From: Photorhabdus asymbiotica
GTDB lineage: Bacteria > Pseudomonadota > Gammaproteobacteria > Enterobacterales > Enterobacteriaceae
Direction: 5' to 3'
DNA length: 64,000 nt
Assembly (NCBI RefSeq): GCF_003634575.1
Contig: NZ_RBLJ01000005.1
Location: 124,001-188,000 of the forward strand
The position numbers and the translations under genes are program-made. The notes beneath the pieces are model-generated. The model searched no databases. It had not been told where the DNA came from and saw only the letters and a program-made list of their open reading frames with translations. Positions 8,358-17,113 of this stretch are shown piece by piece. Position 1 is the stretch's first letter. Every line of letters starts with the position of its first letter.

Positions 8358-9836
8358 ATGTCTTTACATGAAGAGAGCAGTACAACATTAGCCCCAGGCT
8401 CCACTACCTCTTTGCTTGACGAAATCATGTCTCAGGCAAGAATGACGCCAGAAAATGACGGCTACCATATTGCAAAACAAGGTGTTGCCGCTTTTATTAG
8501 CAGCATTTTGGATACAGGCTCTAACGAGGAACCTATCAACAAGCTTGTGGTTGACAGAATGATTGTTGAGCTTGATAAAACGCTCAGCACTCAGGTCGAT
8601 GAAATCATGCACGCTAAAGAATTCCAGGAACTGGAATCATCATGGCGTTCACTGAAGTTATTAGTTGATCGTACAGATTTCCGTGAAAACATTAAGATCA
8701 ACATTATCCATGCCACCAAAGAAGAATTACTGGAAGATTTCGAGTTCTCACCAGAAATCATTCAATCAGGCTTATATAAACATGTTTACTCAACCGGTTA
8801 TGGCCAGTTTGGTGGTGAACCTGTTGCCGCAGTCATTGGTAACTATGCCTTTAGTAATAGCTCACCGGATATCAAACTGATGCAATATGTCAGTGCGGTT
8901 GGAGCGATGGCTCACGCGCCATTCCTTTCTTCCGTTGCGCCTGATTTCTTTGGCATCAGCAGCTTTACAGAACTGCCCGCAATTAAAGATCTAAAATCCG
9001 TTTTCGAAGGTCCAGCACACACTAAATGGCGTGCACTACGCGAATCTGAAGATTCACGTTATCTCGGACTGACAACGCCACGTTTCCTGTTACGTCTGCC
9101 ATATTCAACGGTGGAAAACCCAATTAAGAACTTTAACTATCAGGAAGACGTCAGCAAAGATCACGAACATTTCCTGTGGGGCAATACCGCTTATCTGCTG
9201 GCAACCTGCCTGACAGACAGCTTCGCCAAATATCGCTGGTGTCCGAACATTATCGGTCCACAAAGCGGTGGTACTGTTAGCGATCTACCGGTTCACCTGT
9301 TCGAAGCCATGGGGCAAATCCAAGCCAAGATCCCAACAGAAGTTTTAATTACTGATCGCCGTGAATTTGAATTGGCGGAAGAAGGTTTTATCACCCTGAC
9401 GATGCGTAAAGGCAGTGACAATGCCGCATTCTTCTCTGCCAACTCAGTTCAGAAACCCAAAGTGTTCCCAAATACGCGCGAAGGGAAAATGGCGGAAACC
9501 AACTACAAATTGGGTACTCAACTGCCATATATGTTCATTATCAACCGCCTTGCACACTACATCAAAGTGTTACAGCGCGAGCAAATTGGTTCCTGGAAAG
9601 AGCGTCAGGATCTAGAGCGTGAGCTAAACACCTGGCTGAAACAATACATCGCTGATCAGGAAAATCCACCAACTGATGTCCGTAGCCGTCGTCCTCTGCG
9701 CTCCGCCCAAATTCAGGTTTTGGACGTGGAAGGAGATCCAGGTTGGTACCAAGTGGCAATGCAAGTTCGCCCTCATTTCAAATATATGGGTGCGAGCTTT
9801 GAGTTGTCATTGGTAGGACGATTGGATAAGGAATAA
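8358..9836 (+). CDS. tssC: T6SS contractile sheath large subunit TssC
   Basis: TssC (VipB) is the major sheath subunit; TssB-TssC heterodimers polymerise and contract to fire the tube. The 492-residue length is normal. Recognisable segments include ELESSWRSLKLLVDRTDF near residue 95, GNYAFSNSSPDIKLM, FLRLPY-type strands and the C-terminal GWYQVAMQVRPHFKYMGASFELSLVGRL. A strong AAGGAG lies upstream of the ATG. It is followed by tssE six bases later. Confidence 0.97.
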   Translation: MSLHEESSTTLAPGSTTSLLDEIMSQARMTPENDGYHIAKQGVAAFISSILDTGSNEEPINKLVVDRMIVELDKTLSTQVDEIMHAKEFQELESSWRSLKLLVDRTDFRENIKINIIHATKEELLEDFEFSPEIIQSGLYKHVYSTGYGQFGGEPVAAVIGNYAFSNSSPDIKLMQYVSAVGAMAHAPFLSSVAPDFFGISSFTELPAIKDLKSVFEGPAHTKWRALRESEDSRYLGLTTPRFLLRLPYSTVENPIKNFNYQEDVSKDHEHFLWGNTAYLLATCLTDSFAKYRWCPNIIGPQSGGTVSDLPVHLFEAMGQIQAKIPTEVLITDRREFELAEEGFITLTMRKGSDNAAFFSANSVQKPKVFPNTREGKMAETNYKLGTQLPYMFIINRLAHYIKVLQREQIGSWKERQDLERELNTWLKQYIADQENPPTDVRSRRPLRSAQIQVLDVEGDPGWYQVAMQVRPHFKYMGASFELSLVGRLDKE

Positions 9837-9842
9837 TGAGTC

Positions 9843-10283
9843 ATGGCTGCGCTGTACAGTTGGAATAGAGAGGGCTCTGCCAGCTTGTTTGAGCGTATTC
9901 AGGGGAAGAACTCCGGTTCTTCCCGCCAGTCCAGAATGCGTGAGCTACTTAACTCCGTAAAACGGCACCTGAATAATATTCTCAATACCCATCCAGGTGC
10001 TTGCCAGAGCGCGGTTGATCTCGGCGTTATTGATCTCAATGATGCCACAACCACTGCGACTGACTTTAAACAGAGTATTGAACAGGCAATAGAGCACTGC
10101 ATCAGAAATTATGAACCAAGAATATCGTCAGTCTCTGTCAGCGCAATCCATGATGACAGTGACCCACTGCTGTTAAGTTTTCACATCAGTGCCCAGGTAT
10201 CCCTGGATGATATTCATGACGTTGTTGAATTTAACATTCAACTGGATAACAACCGGCGTTATTGCCTAGAGCGGACTCAATAA
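9843..10283 (+). CDS. tssE: T6SS baseplate protein TssE (gp25-like)
   Basis: TssE is the gp25-like wedge component of the baseplate that nucleates sheath assembly. The product is 146 residues, the usual size, with the gp25 helix-strand pattern LLNSVKRHLNNILNTHPG near residue 40 and a C-terminal beta region (LLLSFHISAQVSLDD). It begins six bases after tssC and stops two bases before the tssF start, so these genes are translationally close. Confidence 0.92.
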   Translation: MAALYSWNREGSASLFERIQGKNSGSSRQSRMRELLNSVKRHLNNILNTHPGACQSAVDLGVIDLNDATTTATDFKQSIEQAIEHCIRNYEPRISSVSVSAIHDDSDPLLLSFHISAQVSLDDIHDVVEFNIQLDNNRRYCLERTQ

Positions 10284-10285
10284 AT

Positions 10286-12115
10286 ATGTCACTTGAAAAA
10301 TACTTCAGAGAGGAATTGGATTACCTGAGACAACTGGGGCGTCAAGCCGCAATTGAACATCCTCATCTCGCTTCATTTCTATCTGAACAAGGCTCTGATC
10401 CGGATGTTGAACGTCTGTTGGAAGGTTTTGCATTCCTGGCCGGTAACTTACGAGCAAAAATTGATGATCAATTCCCTGAACTGACTCATGGCTTATTACA
10501 CATGCTATGGCCGAATTATCTACGGCCAACCCCCAGCATGACCATTATCCAGTACACACCCGATGAAAGCGTTGTCACAAAAGCCACGCAGATTAAACGC
10601 GGAGTTCAAATCAAAAGCCATCTGCTGGCGGATGATGACGAAGATATTTACTCAACTAATACCGATCCTAACAAAGCAGAAAGAGACAATCGCTGTACTT
10701 TTACTTTATGCCGTGATGTCTGGCTGTTCCCAATGTCAATCCGGGACATTTCCGTTAATAACAGCAATGAACAAGGTGTTATCGGTTTAAATTTTACCTC
10801 AAAGACAGAACTCAACTTACAAGAATTACAACTTGATAAGCTACGTTTTTATCTGAGCGGTGACGATTACAGCAGTACACAACTCTATTTCTGGCTTAGT
10901 TACTACCTTGAAGACGCAAAACTCACCGTAGGCGATATCACCATTCCATTGCCGGATTTTGATTTCGTTCCAGTTGGCTTTAACCGGGAAGATGCCCTGC
11001 TGCCTTATCCCAAAAATTCCTATATGGGTTATCGCATCTTGCAGGAGTATTTCTGCTTTTCTGAAGGTTTCTTGTTTTTTGATGTCACTGGCTTCCCTAA
11101 ATTACCGGCAAATCTTAAAGCCAAAGATTTCACGCTGAATCTCTATTTCTCAGAGGCACTCCCGCCGGAAGTTAAAATCCGTCAAGATAGTTTTCGACTA
11201 CATTGTGTTCCAGCAATCAATCTTTTCACCATGGATAGCGAAGCTATTCGATTAGATAACAGCCAAGCTGAATACCCACTGAGGGCTAGCTATAGTCATC
11301 CTGATCGCTATGATATTTTCTCCGTTGATAAAGTAGAAAGCTGGCTACTTAATGCCGATGGTACACCCAACCGCGCCAGGGGTAGTGAACGGGTCTACGT
11401 TCCATTTGAAAGTTTTCATCACCAAATCGAACACGAAAGTGAACTCAATACCCGCTATTTCCGCATCAGGGTCAAAGAATCCCCTTTCCGCAAGGGGCTT
11501 GAGCACTACATCTCTTTTGTTCGTGGTGATGAATCTCAACTCCTGTTAAATAATGAAAATGTCTCTGTCAGGTTGACCTGTACCAACCGTGAACTGCCAC
11601 TGCAACTACGAGTGGGTGACATTAATTTTCCGTCACTGGGCAGTCCGTCATTTGCAGCATTCCGCAATATCACCCGCCCATCTGTTCCACTTTATCCATT
11701 AATGAGCGGTAAATTTCACTGGTCTCTCATTTCCAATATGTCGCTGAATTATATGACATTGTTGGATAAGGACGCACTAAAGCAAGTACTGAGTACCTAT
11801 GATCTGCCGAGTCGACATAACCGGCAGTCATCGCGGTCATCCCAAAAACGGCTGGATGCAATTGAACGAATTGAAACTCGACCAATAGACCGCCTGTTAA
11901 GAGGGCTTCCTGTGCGGGGGCTGGAATCAACATTGTATATCCAACAACAGGCTTTTAGCTCTGAGGGTGAGCTCTATCTGTTCAGCACCATACTGTCACG
12001 CTTCTTTGCATTATATGCCAGCATCAATTCCTTCCACATATTGAAGGTGATCAACTTAGATAATCAGGAATGTTATCAATGGCCGGAACAGATAGGTCAA
12101 CATGCGTTGATGTAA
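10286..12115 (+). CDS. tssF: T6SS baseplate protein TssF
   Basis: TssF (VasA) forms the baseplate wedge with TssG, TssE and TssK. The product is 609 residues beginning MSLEKYFREELDYLRQLG, the standard family opening. The FPELTHGLLHMLWPNYLRPTPSM block near residue 65 and the GGLPVRG-like segment LLRGLPVRGLEST near residue 535 are family hallmarks. An upstream in-frame start at 10262 lies inside tssE and is not needed. The 3' end overlaps the start of tssG by 37 bases, typical of this pair. Confidence 0.95.
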   Translation: MSLEKYFREELDYLRQLGRQAAIEHPHLASFLSEQGSDPDVERLLEGFAFLAGNLRAKIDDQFPELTHGLLHMLWPNYLRPTPSMTIIQYTPDESVVTKATQIKRGVQIKSHLLADDDEDIYSTNTDPNKAERDNRCTFTLCRDVWLFPMSIRDISVNNSNEQGVIGLNFTSKTELNLQELQLDKLRFYLSGDDYSSTQLYFWLSYYLEDAKLTVGDITIPLPDFDFVPVGFNREDALLPYPKNSYMGYRILQEYFCFSEGFLFFDVTGFPKLPANLKAKDFTLNLYFSEALPPEVKIRQDSFRLHCVPAINLFTMDSEAIRLDNSQAEYPLRASYSHPDRYDIFSVDKVESWLLNADGTPNRARGSERVYVPFESFHHQIEHESELNTRYFRIRVKESPFRKGLEHYISFVRGDESQLLLNNENVSVRLTCTNRELPLQLRVGDINFPSLGSPSFAAFRNITRPSVPLYPLMSGKFHWSLISNMSLNYMTLLDKDALKQVLSTYDLPSRHNRQSSRSSQKRLDAIERIETRPIDRLLRGLPVRGLESTLYIQQQAFSSEGELYLFSTILSRFFALYASINSFHILKVINLDNQECYQWPEQIGQHALM

Positions 12116-13131
12116 TAGGTAAAAACCCGCCAGAAAATCTGGCGCCGGATTTATCAAAATATAACTTTTACCAGTTGGTCGAGTTACTCAACCAATTGGC
12201 GGTAGCGTGGGAAAAAACAGGGCAGACCAATCGCCCTGACCGAGAATCAATCCTCTTCAAATCCAGTGCAAGCTTAGCTTTTCCAACCAGAGATGTTGTC
12301 TCTGTGAAACGTACCGAGCAAGGTCGTTTTCAGGTAGAGGTCTCCTTTCTTGGGCTACATGGCAGCCAGTCGCCTATGCCTGGTTATTACCTTGATTCGT
12401 TGGCATGGGAAGAGGCTCAAGACGAAAATCGGCTGACTAATTTTCTGAATATTTTCAATCATCGCTCAATCGTCATGCTTCATCAGATCTGGCGGAAATA
12501 TCGCTATTACATCTGTTTTGACAAAAACGGAATGGATGATTTTTCTCAACGCATGTTCGCTTTAGTCGGACTTGGCAGCGATGTGAACCGCTCTCATCTG
12601 CAAATCAATCACAGCAAAATGCTGGCCTACGCAGGTCTGTTAGCCAGCCCTGGCCGATCGCCGGAAGTGATATCCAGTCTGGTTTCACATTGCTTTGATC
12701 TATCGGATGTCACGGTACATGGCTGGCAAATTAGAAAAACCACCATCGAGACATCACAGCAAAACCGCCTGGGTGGACTATTGAAAATAAGGGGCCAGAA
12801 AAAAGGGATTGAACAATCCGTACTGGGCAGAAACTTCTTTCTCGGTTCTTGGGTGAAAGGTTGCAACGGTAAGTTTCTGCTATGCATCAATAATCTCTCC
12901 CGAGAACACTTCCTGTCATTTCTCCCGGACGGCAAAAATTTCCTACCACTAGTGATGTTTATTTGTTTTGTCCTGCGTGATCAATTGGCCTGGGATCTAC
13001 GTCTTGGACTAGCCGAAAACCAGGCAGATGGCATGGTACTTGGCACGAAACAAAACAACAGCTTGGGGTGGACCAGCTTTCTCGGCAAACCAGAGAAGAA
13101 ACCCTTTATCACTATTTCAGTTGGCAGATAA
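12079..13131 (+). CDS. tssG: T6SS baseplate protein TssG
   Basis: TssG (VasB) bridges two TssF molecules in the baseplate wedge. The 350-residue protein has the family features YNFYQLVELLNQLA near residue 32, VSFLGLHGSQSPMPGYY near residue 96, and FLNIFNHR followed by WRKYRYYI. Two ATGs are possible; the one at 12079 has AGGA nine bases upstream, whereas the one at 12070 sits directly on the AGGA. The gene overlaps tssF. Confidence 0.93.
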   Translation: MAGTDRSTCVDVIGKNPPENLAPDLSKYNFYQLVELLNQLAVAWEKTGQTNRPDRESILFKSSASLAFPTRDVVSVKRTEQGRFQVEVSFLGLHGSQSPMPGYYLDSLAWEEAQDENRLTNFLNIFNHRSIVMLHQIWRKYRYYICFDKNGMDDFSQRMFALVGLGSDVNRSHLQINHSKMLAYAGLLASPGRSPEVISSLVSHCFDLSDVTVHGWQIRKTTIETSQQNRLGGLLKIRGQKKGIEQSVLGRNFFLGSWVKGCNGKFLLCINNLSREHFLSFLPDGKNFLPLVMFICFVLRDQLAWDLRLGLAENQADGMVLGTKQNNSLGWTSFLGKPEKKPFITISVGR

Positions 13132-13137
13132 AGCATT

Positions 13138-14424
13138 ATGGAAAAACAACAACCAACCCTTTCATTAAGAGTGCTCAACAGCGATCAACTGGAAAGCGGT
13201 AAATCTGCCAGTTGCTTGTTCTCCATTCAAGGTGGCACAGTCGGTAGTAGCGAAAGCCATCTCTGGTCCGTTCAGGATCAACAGGGCAATATCAATCCGT
13301 CACAATTTACTATTCAGTGGCGTGATGGTGCATTCTGCCTGCACATGATCGCCGGCCCCCTATTTGTGAATAAATCACCACTAACTCCGGGGGCCGGCCT
13401 GATCCGACTGCAACAAGCGGATGAAATTACCATCGGTAAGCTAGTGATCAAAAGCCATATCAGTTTTTCCGACGCAGATCGGACTGATCCAATGATGGTA
13501 TCACCGGAATCATTGGTCTCCAGCTATAGCAATCCACTGGACGCCATGATGGAAAAATCACCCGTTCAGGATAGCGCTTTCACAGAACATCATTCTCCGG
13601 CACCAACAATAAACCATGATTTCAGTCACGACCCACTGAAGGTCCTCGACAGCGAAACACTAACCACACAGAACCAAACATCAGTAACTAACGAGGTAGA
13701 CCAAAGCCTGCAACAAGGCCATTACCGCACACCATTATTTTTCTCTCCCCTCTCAGATAACAGAGGCAATGCTATGGATCGGGATTTTGTTGATTTACCG
13801 AGTATCTCTTCACCTTTAAGTGAACAATATCAAGATATGGAACAACAGCACGTTGCTATCACACCACTGATGCGAGGGCTAAACACACAATTACCTTTGC
13901 ATAATAGCCAGCAAGCCAACGACTTCCTGGAAGAAATGGGTAAAACCATGAAAGCAGCAATTGAAGGTTTACTGGCATTACAGCGTACACAGCATGGTCT
14001 GCGTGATAAACAACTGCGCCCTATCGAAGATAATCCGCTACGGCTAAATATGGATTACAACACCACCATGCAAGTGATGTTCGCTGATCAGAAAAGCCCG
14101 GTACATCTTTCAGCGCCATCAGCCGTCGCTGAAAGCTTACAGAACCTGCAATTACACTATCAGGCTAACCGGATTGCGATTACTGCCGCATTGAACACTA
14201 TGCTGGATGCTTTCTCACCAGAGCACCTACTTAGCCGTTTTGCCCAGTACCGCCGCAGTAATGAGACCCAGGAAAAAGATTCCACCTGGGCATGGGAAAT
14301 GTACACCAGTTACTACCGTGAATTGGCTTCCAGCCGTCAACAGGGATTCGAAAAGCTGTTTAGTGAAGTTTACGAACAAGCTTATGACCGCGCTCTACGC
14401 CAAGGTTTAGAGGATAGCCAGTAA
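13138..14424 (+). CDS. tagH: T6SS FHA-domain protein TagH (Fha/VasC)
   Basis: TagH/Fha proteins sense or scaffold assembly of the T6SS, in some species after threonine phosphorylation. The N-terminal 110 residues form a divergent FHA domain (GGTVGSSESHLWSV, then NPSQFTIQWRDGAFCL). A low-complexity linker follows, then a conserved C-terminal helical region (residues about 240-425, ITPLMRGLNTQLP and FLEEMGKTMKAAIEGLLALQ) typical of the TagH family. No PppA/PpkA kinase-phosphatase pair is present in the window. The stop codon overlaps the tssJ start by one base. Confidence 0.9.
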   Translation: MEKQQPTLSLRVLNSDQLESGKSASCLFSIQGGTVGSSESHLWSVQDQQGNINPSQFTIQWRDGAFCLHMIAGPLFVNKSPLTPGAGLIRLQQADEITIGKLVIKSHISFSDADRTDPMMVSPESLVSSYSNPLDAMMEKSPVQDSAFTEHHSPAPTINHDFSHDPLKVLDSETLTTQNQTSVTNEVDQSLQQGHYRTPLFFSPLSDNRGNAMDRDFVDLPSISSPLSEQYQDMEQQHVAITPLMRGLNTQLPLHNSQQANDFLEEMGKTMKAAIEGLLALQRTQHGLRDKQLRPIEDNPLRLNMDYNTTMQVMFADQKSPVHLSAPSAVAESLQNLQLHYQANRIAITAALNTMLDAFSPEHLLSRFAQYRRSNETQEKDSTWAWEMYTSYYRELASSRQQGFEKLFSEVYEQAYDRALRQGLEDSQ

Positions 14425-14978
14425 TGAAGCGCTCCGGTAATACCTCATGGTCTGGCATATGGCTTGTATTGCTGGCAGCGCTCGTGTTAAGCGGTTGCAG
14501 CGGTGCATGGCAGGCAACGAAGAAAGTCGGACAGGTTGTCTGGGACCCATCAACTCCTGTCGGTCAACCGGCGGATTTACCTTCCACTGCTGCGATCACT
14601 TTGCTGGCAGAGCCTGACATCAACCCCAATAAAAATGGAGAAGCCACTCCGGTTGAAATACACCTGATTTATCTCAGTGAAGATTCCCGTCTGCTTGCCG
14701 CCGATTATGACCAGCTTAAAAGTGACGAATTAGATAAAGCGCTGGGGAAAAATTACATCGACCATCAGGATTACACCTTATTGCCGGGGCAATACAAACC
14801 ACTACCCGTCATCCCGCTGGAAAAAAAGAGCCGTTACATCGGCGTCATCGTTCGTTATGCCGATATCAATCAATCTGAATGGAAAAAAGTCATCCGAGTG
14901 AAAGACACGGGGCAGCAATACAACATTCTGGTGCACATCAGAGCGAACGAAGTTGAACTTAGAAAAGAGGAACAATAA
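14424..14978 (+). CDS. tssJ: T6SS outer-membrane lipoprotein TssJ
   Basis: TssJ (VasD) is the outer-membrane lipoprotein of the TssJ-L-M membrane complex and binds the periplasmic end of TssM. The 184-residue protein has a lipoprotein signal ending in the lipobox LVLSGC near residue 26, then a beta-sandwich domain with PVEIHLIYLSEDSRL and LPGQYKPL segments typical of TssJ. It overlaps tagH by one base and precedes tssK by two. Confidence 0.94.
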   Translation: MKRSGNTSWSGIWLVLLAALVLSGCSGAWQATKKVGQVVWDPSTPVGQPADLPSTAAITLLAEPDINPNKNGEATPVEIHLIYLSEDSRLLAADYDQLKSDELDKALGKNYIDHQDYTLLPGQYKPLPVIPLEKKSRYIGVIVRYADINQSEWKKVIRVKDTGQQYNILVHIRANEVELRKEEQ

Positions 14979-14980
14979 TT

Positions 14981-16333
14981 ATGCCAGGTAAAAATCGGGT
15001 GATTTGGCGTGAAGGATTATTCATCAAGCCACAACATTTCCAACAACAACAAAAACATAATGACTATTTAGCTCACAACCGCCTGACGTCCCTCACCAGT
15101 TATGGTTATGGCTTCAGTTCTCTGACTATTGACAAGGATCTCCTCGCACTGGGACGCATCGGTATCATCGAAGCCAGCGGTATCATGCCAGATGGTACCG
15201 TGTTCTCTGTTCCATATCAGGATGCCATTCCCCAGCCTCTTGATGTCGTGAATCTCCACGAAAACAATAGCAAAGATATCTATCTGGCACTGCCAATAGC
15301 CAGCGATACCCTCAATGAAATTTCCCACCCAGAATCCAATAATGCTGGGGCGATGCGCTACCGCGAACATGTCAATGATATCCGTGACCTACACACGGAT
15401 GGCGGTGATGTCAGCCAGATTATGCTGGCACAACTGACACCGATTTTGAAGCAAGGTTCAGAAGATCTCAGCGCTTTTACCGTACTTCCTCTATGCCAGA
15501 TAATCGAAAAGCTTCCGACGGGAACCATTATCTTGAATGAAGATTTCGTGCCAACCTGTACGTCTATCAATGTTTCCTCCAAACTGAAAAGTTATATGGA
15601 TGAAGTGGATAGGGCACTGATAGAACGGGCCAGATCACTCGCTAACCGGATCGGTTCTCCCGGTCAGCAAGGGGTAGCAGATGTTGCTGAATTTATGATG
15701 CTCCAGTTAGTTAACCGGATTCAGCCATGGTTTACCCACTACGCCAGACAAACCATTCTGCATCCCGAACACTTCTTCACCCAGTTGATCCAAACCTGTG
15801 GTGAACTGAGAACATTCACACATGAATCCCGTCAGGTGGGAGATATACCGGAATATAATCACGACAGCCTGACTGATACATTCCATCAAGTCATGCGTTC
15901 CATGCGTGAAGCAATGGGTGTTGTCCTGACCCCACGTGCGATCCCAATTAAGCTACAGACTCAGTCAAATGGCATCCGAGTAGCAAATATCCATGACCGA
16001 GATGTATTGACCAAAGCAGATTTCATTCTAGCCATCCGCGCAGAAGTCCCACAGGAGCAATTACTCCGCCAGTTCGTTAAGCAGACCAAAATCGCATCTC
16101 AGGAAAGAATCCGCGAAATGGTCAGCGTTCAGTTGCCTGGCGTAGGACTGATTCCGCTTCCTGCCGCTCCGCGCCAATTGCCTTATCACGCCGGCTACAC
16201 CTATTTCCGTTTTGATCAACAAGGTGCGGCATGGCAAGACATTCTCAAAGGCACCTCCATTGCCTTCCATGTTTCAGGTGATTTCCCCGGATTAGACCTG
16301 CAATTCTGGGCAGTCAGAAATGGGAGTGACTAA
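14981..16333 (+). CDS. tssK: T6SS baseplate-membrane connector TssK
   Basis: TssK (VasE) is the trimeric adaptor that links the baseplate wedges to TssL and TssM; its shoulder domain resembles phage receptor-binding proteins. The product is 450 residues and opens with the family signature VIWREGLFIKPQHFQQQ. A conserved C-terminal neck/head region includes QLPGVGLIPLPAAPRQLPYHAGYTYF. It ends one base into the tssL start. Confidence 0.96.
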   Translation: MPGKNRVIWREGLFIKPQHFQQQQKHNDYLAHNRLTSLTSYGYGFSSLTIDKDLLALGRIGIIEASGIMPDGTVFSVPYQDAIPQPLDVVNLHENNSKDIYLALPIASDTLNEISHPESNNAGAMRYREHVNDIRDLHTDGGDVSQIMLAQLTPILKQGSEDLSAFTVLPLCQIIEKLPTGTIILNEDFVPTCTSINVSSKLKSYMDEVDRALIERARSLANRIGSPGQQGVADVAEFMMLQLVNRIQPWFTHYARQTILHPEHFFTQLIQTCGELRTFTHESRQVGDIPEYNHDSLTDTFHQVMRSMREAMGVVLTPRAIPIKLQTQSNGIRVANIHDRDVLTKADFILAIRAEVPQEQLLRQFVKQTKIASQERIREMVSVQLPGVGLIPLPAAPRQLPYHAGYTYFRFDQQGAAWQDILKGTSIAFHVSGDFPGLDLQFWAVRNGSD

Positions 16334-17103
16334 TGAAGAACGAAGCTATCAACGACAACGCCATTCTGATGCAAGTAGAAACTGATACGACTTTGCACCG
16401 TCAGTATCAGTTACCGTTGCGCGGAGAAAGCCTAAACCCGATGATTGATGCCGCAACACCGCTGCTCGGTATGGTCATGCGTCTAAAAGACATGGGTGAT
16501 GAGGCGCTACCGGACCAGCTTTATCAGCAAGTCGTCACTGATATCCAGGCAATCGAACAATTTTTACAAACCAAAGGTTATGAACCGGGCGCAATTGTCT
16601 CTTTTCGCTACATGCTCTGTACTTTCATTGATGAAACTGCACTGGGTCATGGCTGGAACAGCCAGAACGGTTGGTTGCAACAATCTCTACTGGTGCAATT
16701 CCACAATGAAACCTGGGGTGGTGAAAAAGTCTTTGTGCTGCTGGAGCGTTTGATGGGTGAACCTCAACGTTATCAGCATCTGCTGGAATTTATCTATCTC
16801 TGCTTCTGCCTCGGCTACCGTGGTCGCTACAAAGTGAGTTCGCAGAAAGGGGATGATTTTGAACGTTTATTCCGCCGGATACATCAACAGTTACACGCGC
16901 TGCGGGGCGAAGCACCACCAACCATTCTGCACAGTAATGCCAACGAGCAGGACAGCCGCTACCGTTTGGGTAAGCGACTGACTATCAAACACCTCTTCTG
17001 GAGCGGTATTGGTCTGCTCGCCGTGGTTTATGGCTTTTATGCTGTCCGGCTGCACAACCAAACCCAGAACATATTACAACAGCTAAATAATTTACTGAGT
17101 TAG
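16333..17103 (+). CDS. tssL: T6SS inner-membrane protein TssL (DotU)
   Basis: TssL is the tail-anchored inner-membrane partner of TssM. The 256-residue protein has the cytoplasmic DotU domain with FRYMLCTFIDETALGHGWN near residue 94 and LCFCLGYRGRYKV near residue 155. A single transmembrane segment follows close to the C-terminus (WSGIGLLAVVYGFYAV, about 223-240). It lacks a peptidoglycan-binding OmpA-like extension. It overlaps tssK by one base; clpV follows ten bases later. Confidence 0.95.
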   Translation: MKNEAINDNAILMQVETDTTLHRQYQLPLRGESLNPMIDAATPLLGMVMRLKDMGDEALPDQLYQQVVTDIQAIEQFLQTKGYEPGAIVSFRYMLCTFIDETALGHGWNSQNGWLQQSLLVQFHNETWGGEKVFVLLERLMGEPQRYQHLLEFIYLCFCLGYRGRYKVSSQKGDDFERLFRRIHQQLHALRGEAPPTILHSNANEQDSRYRLGKRLTIKHLFWSGIGLLAVVYGFYAVRLHNQTQNILQQLNNLLS

Positions 17104-17113
17104 GAAAGAACCG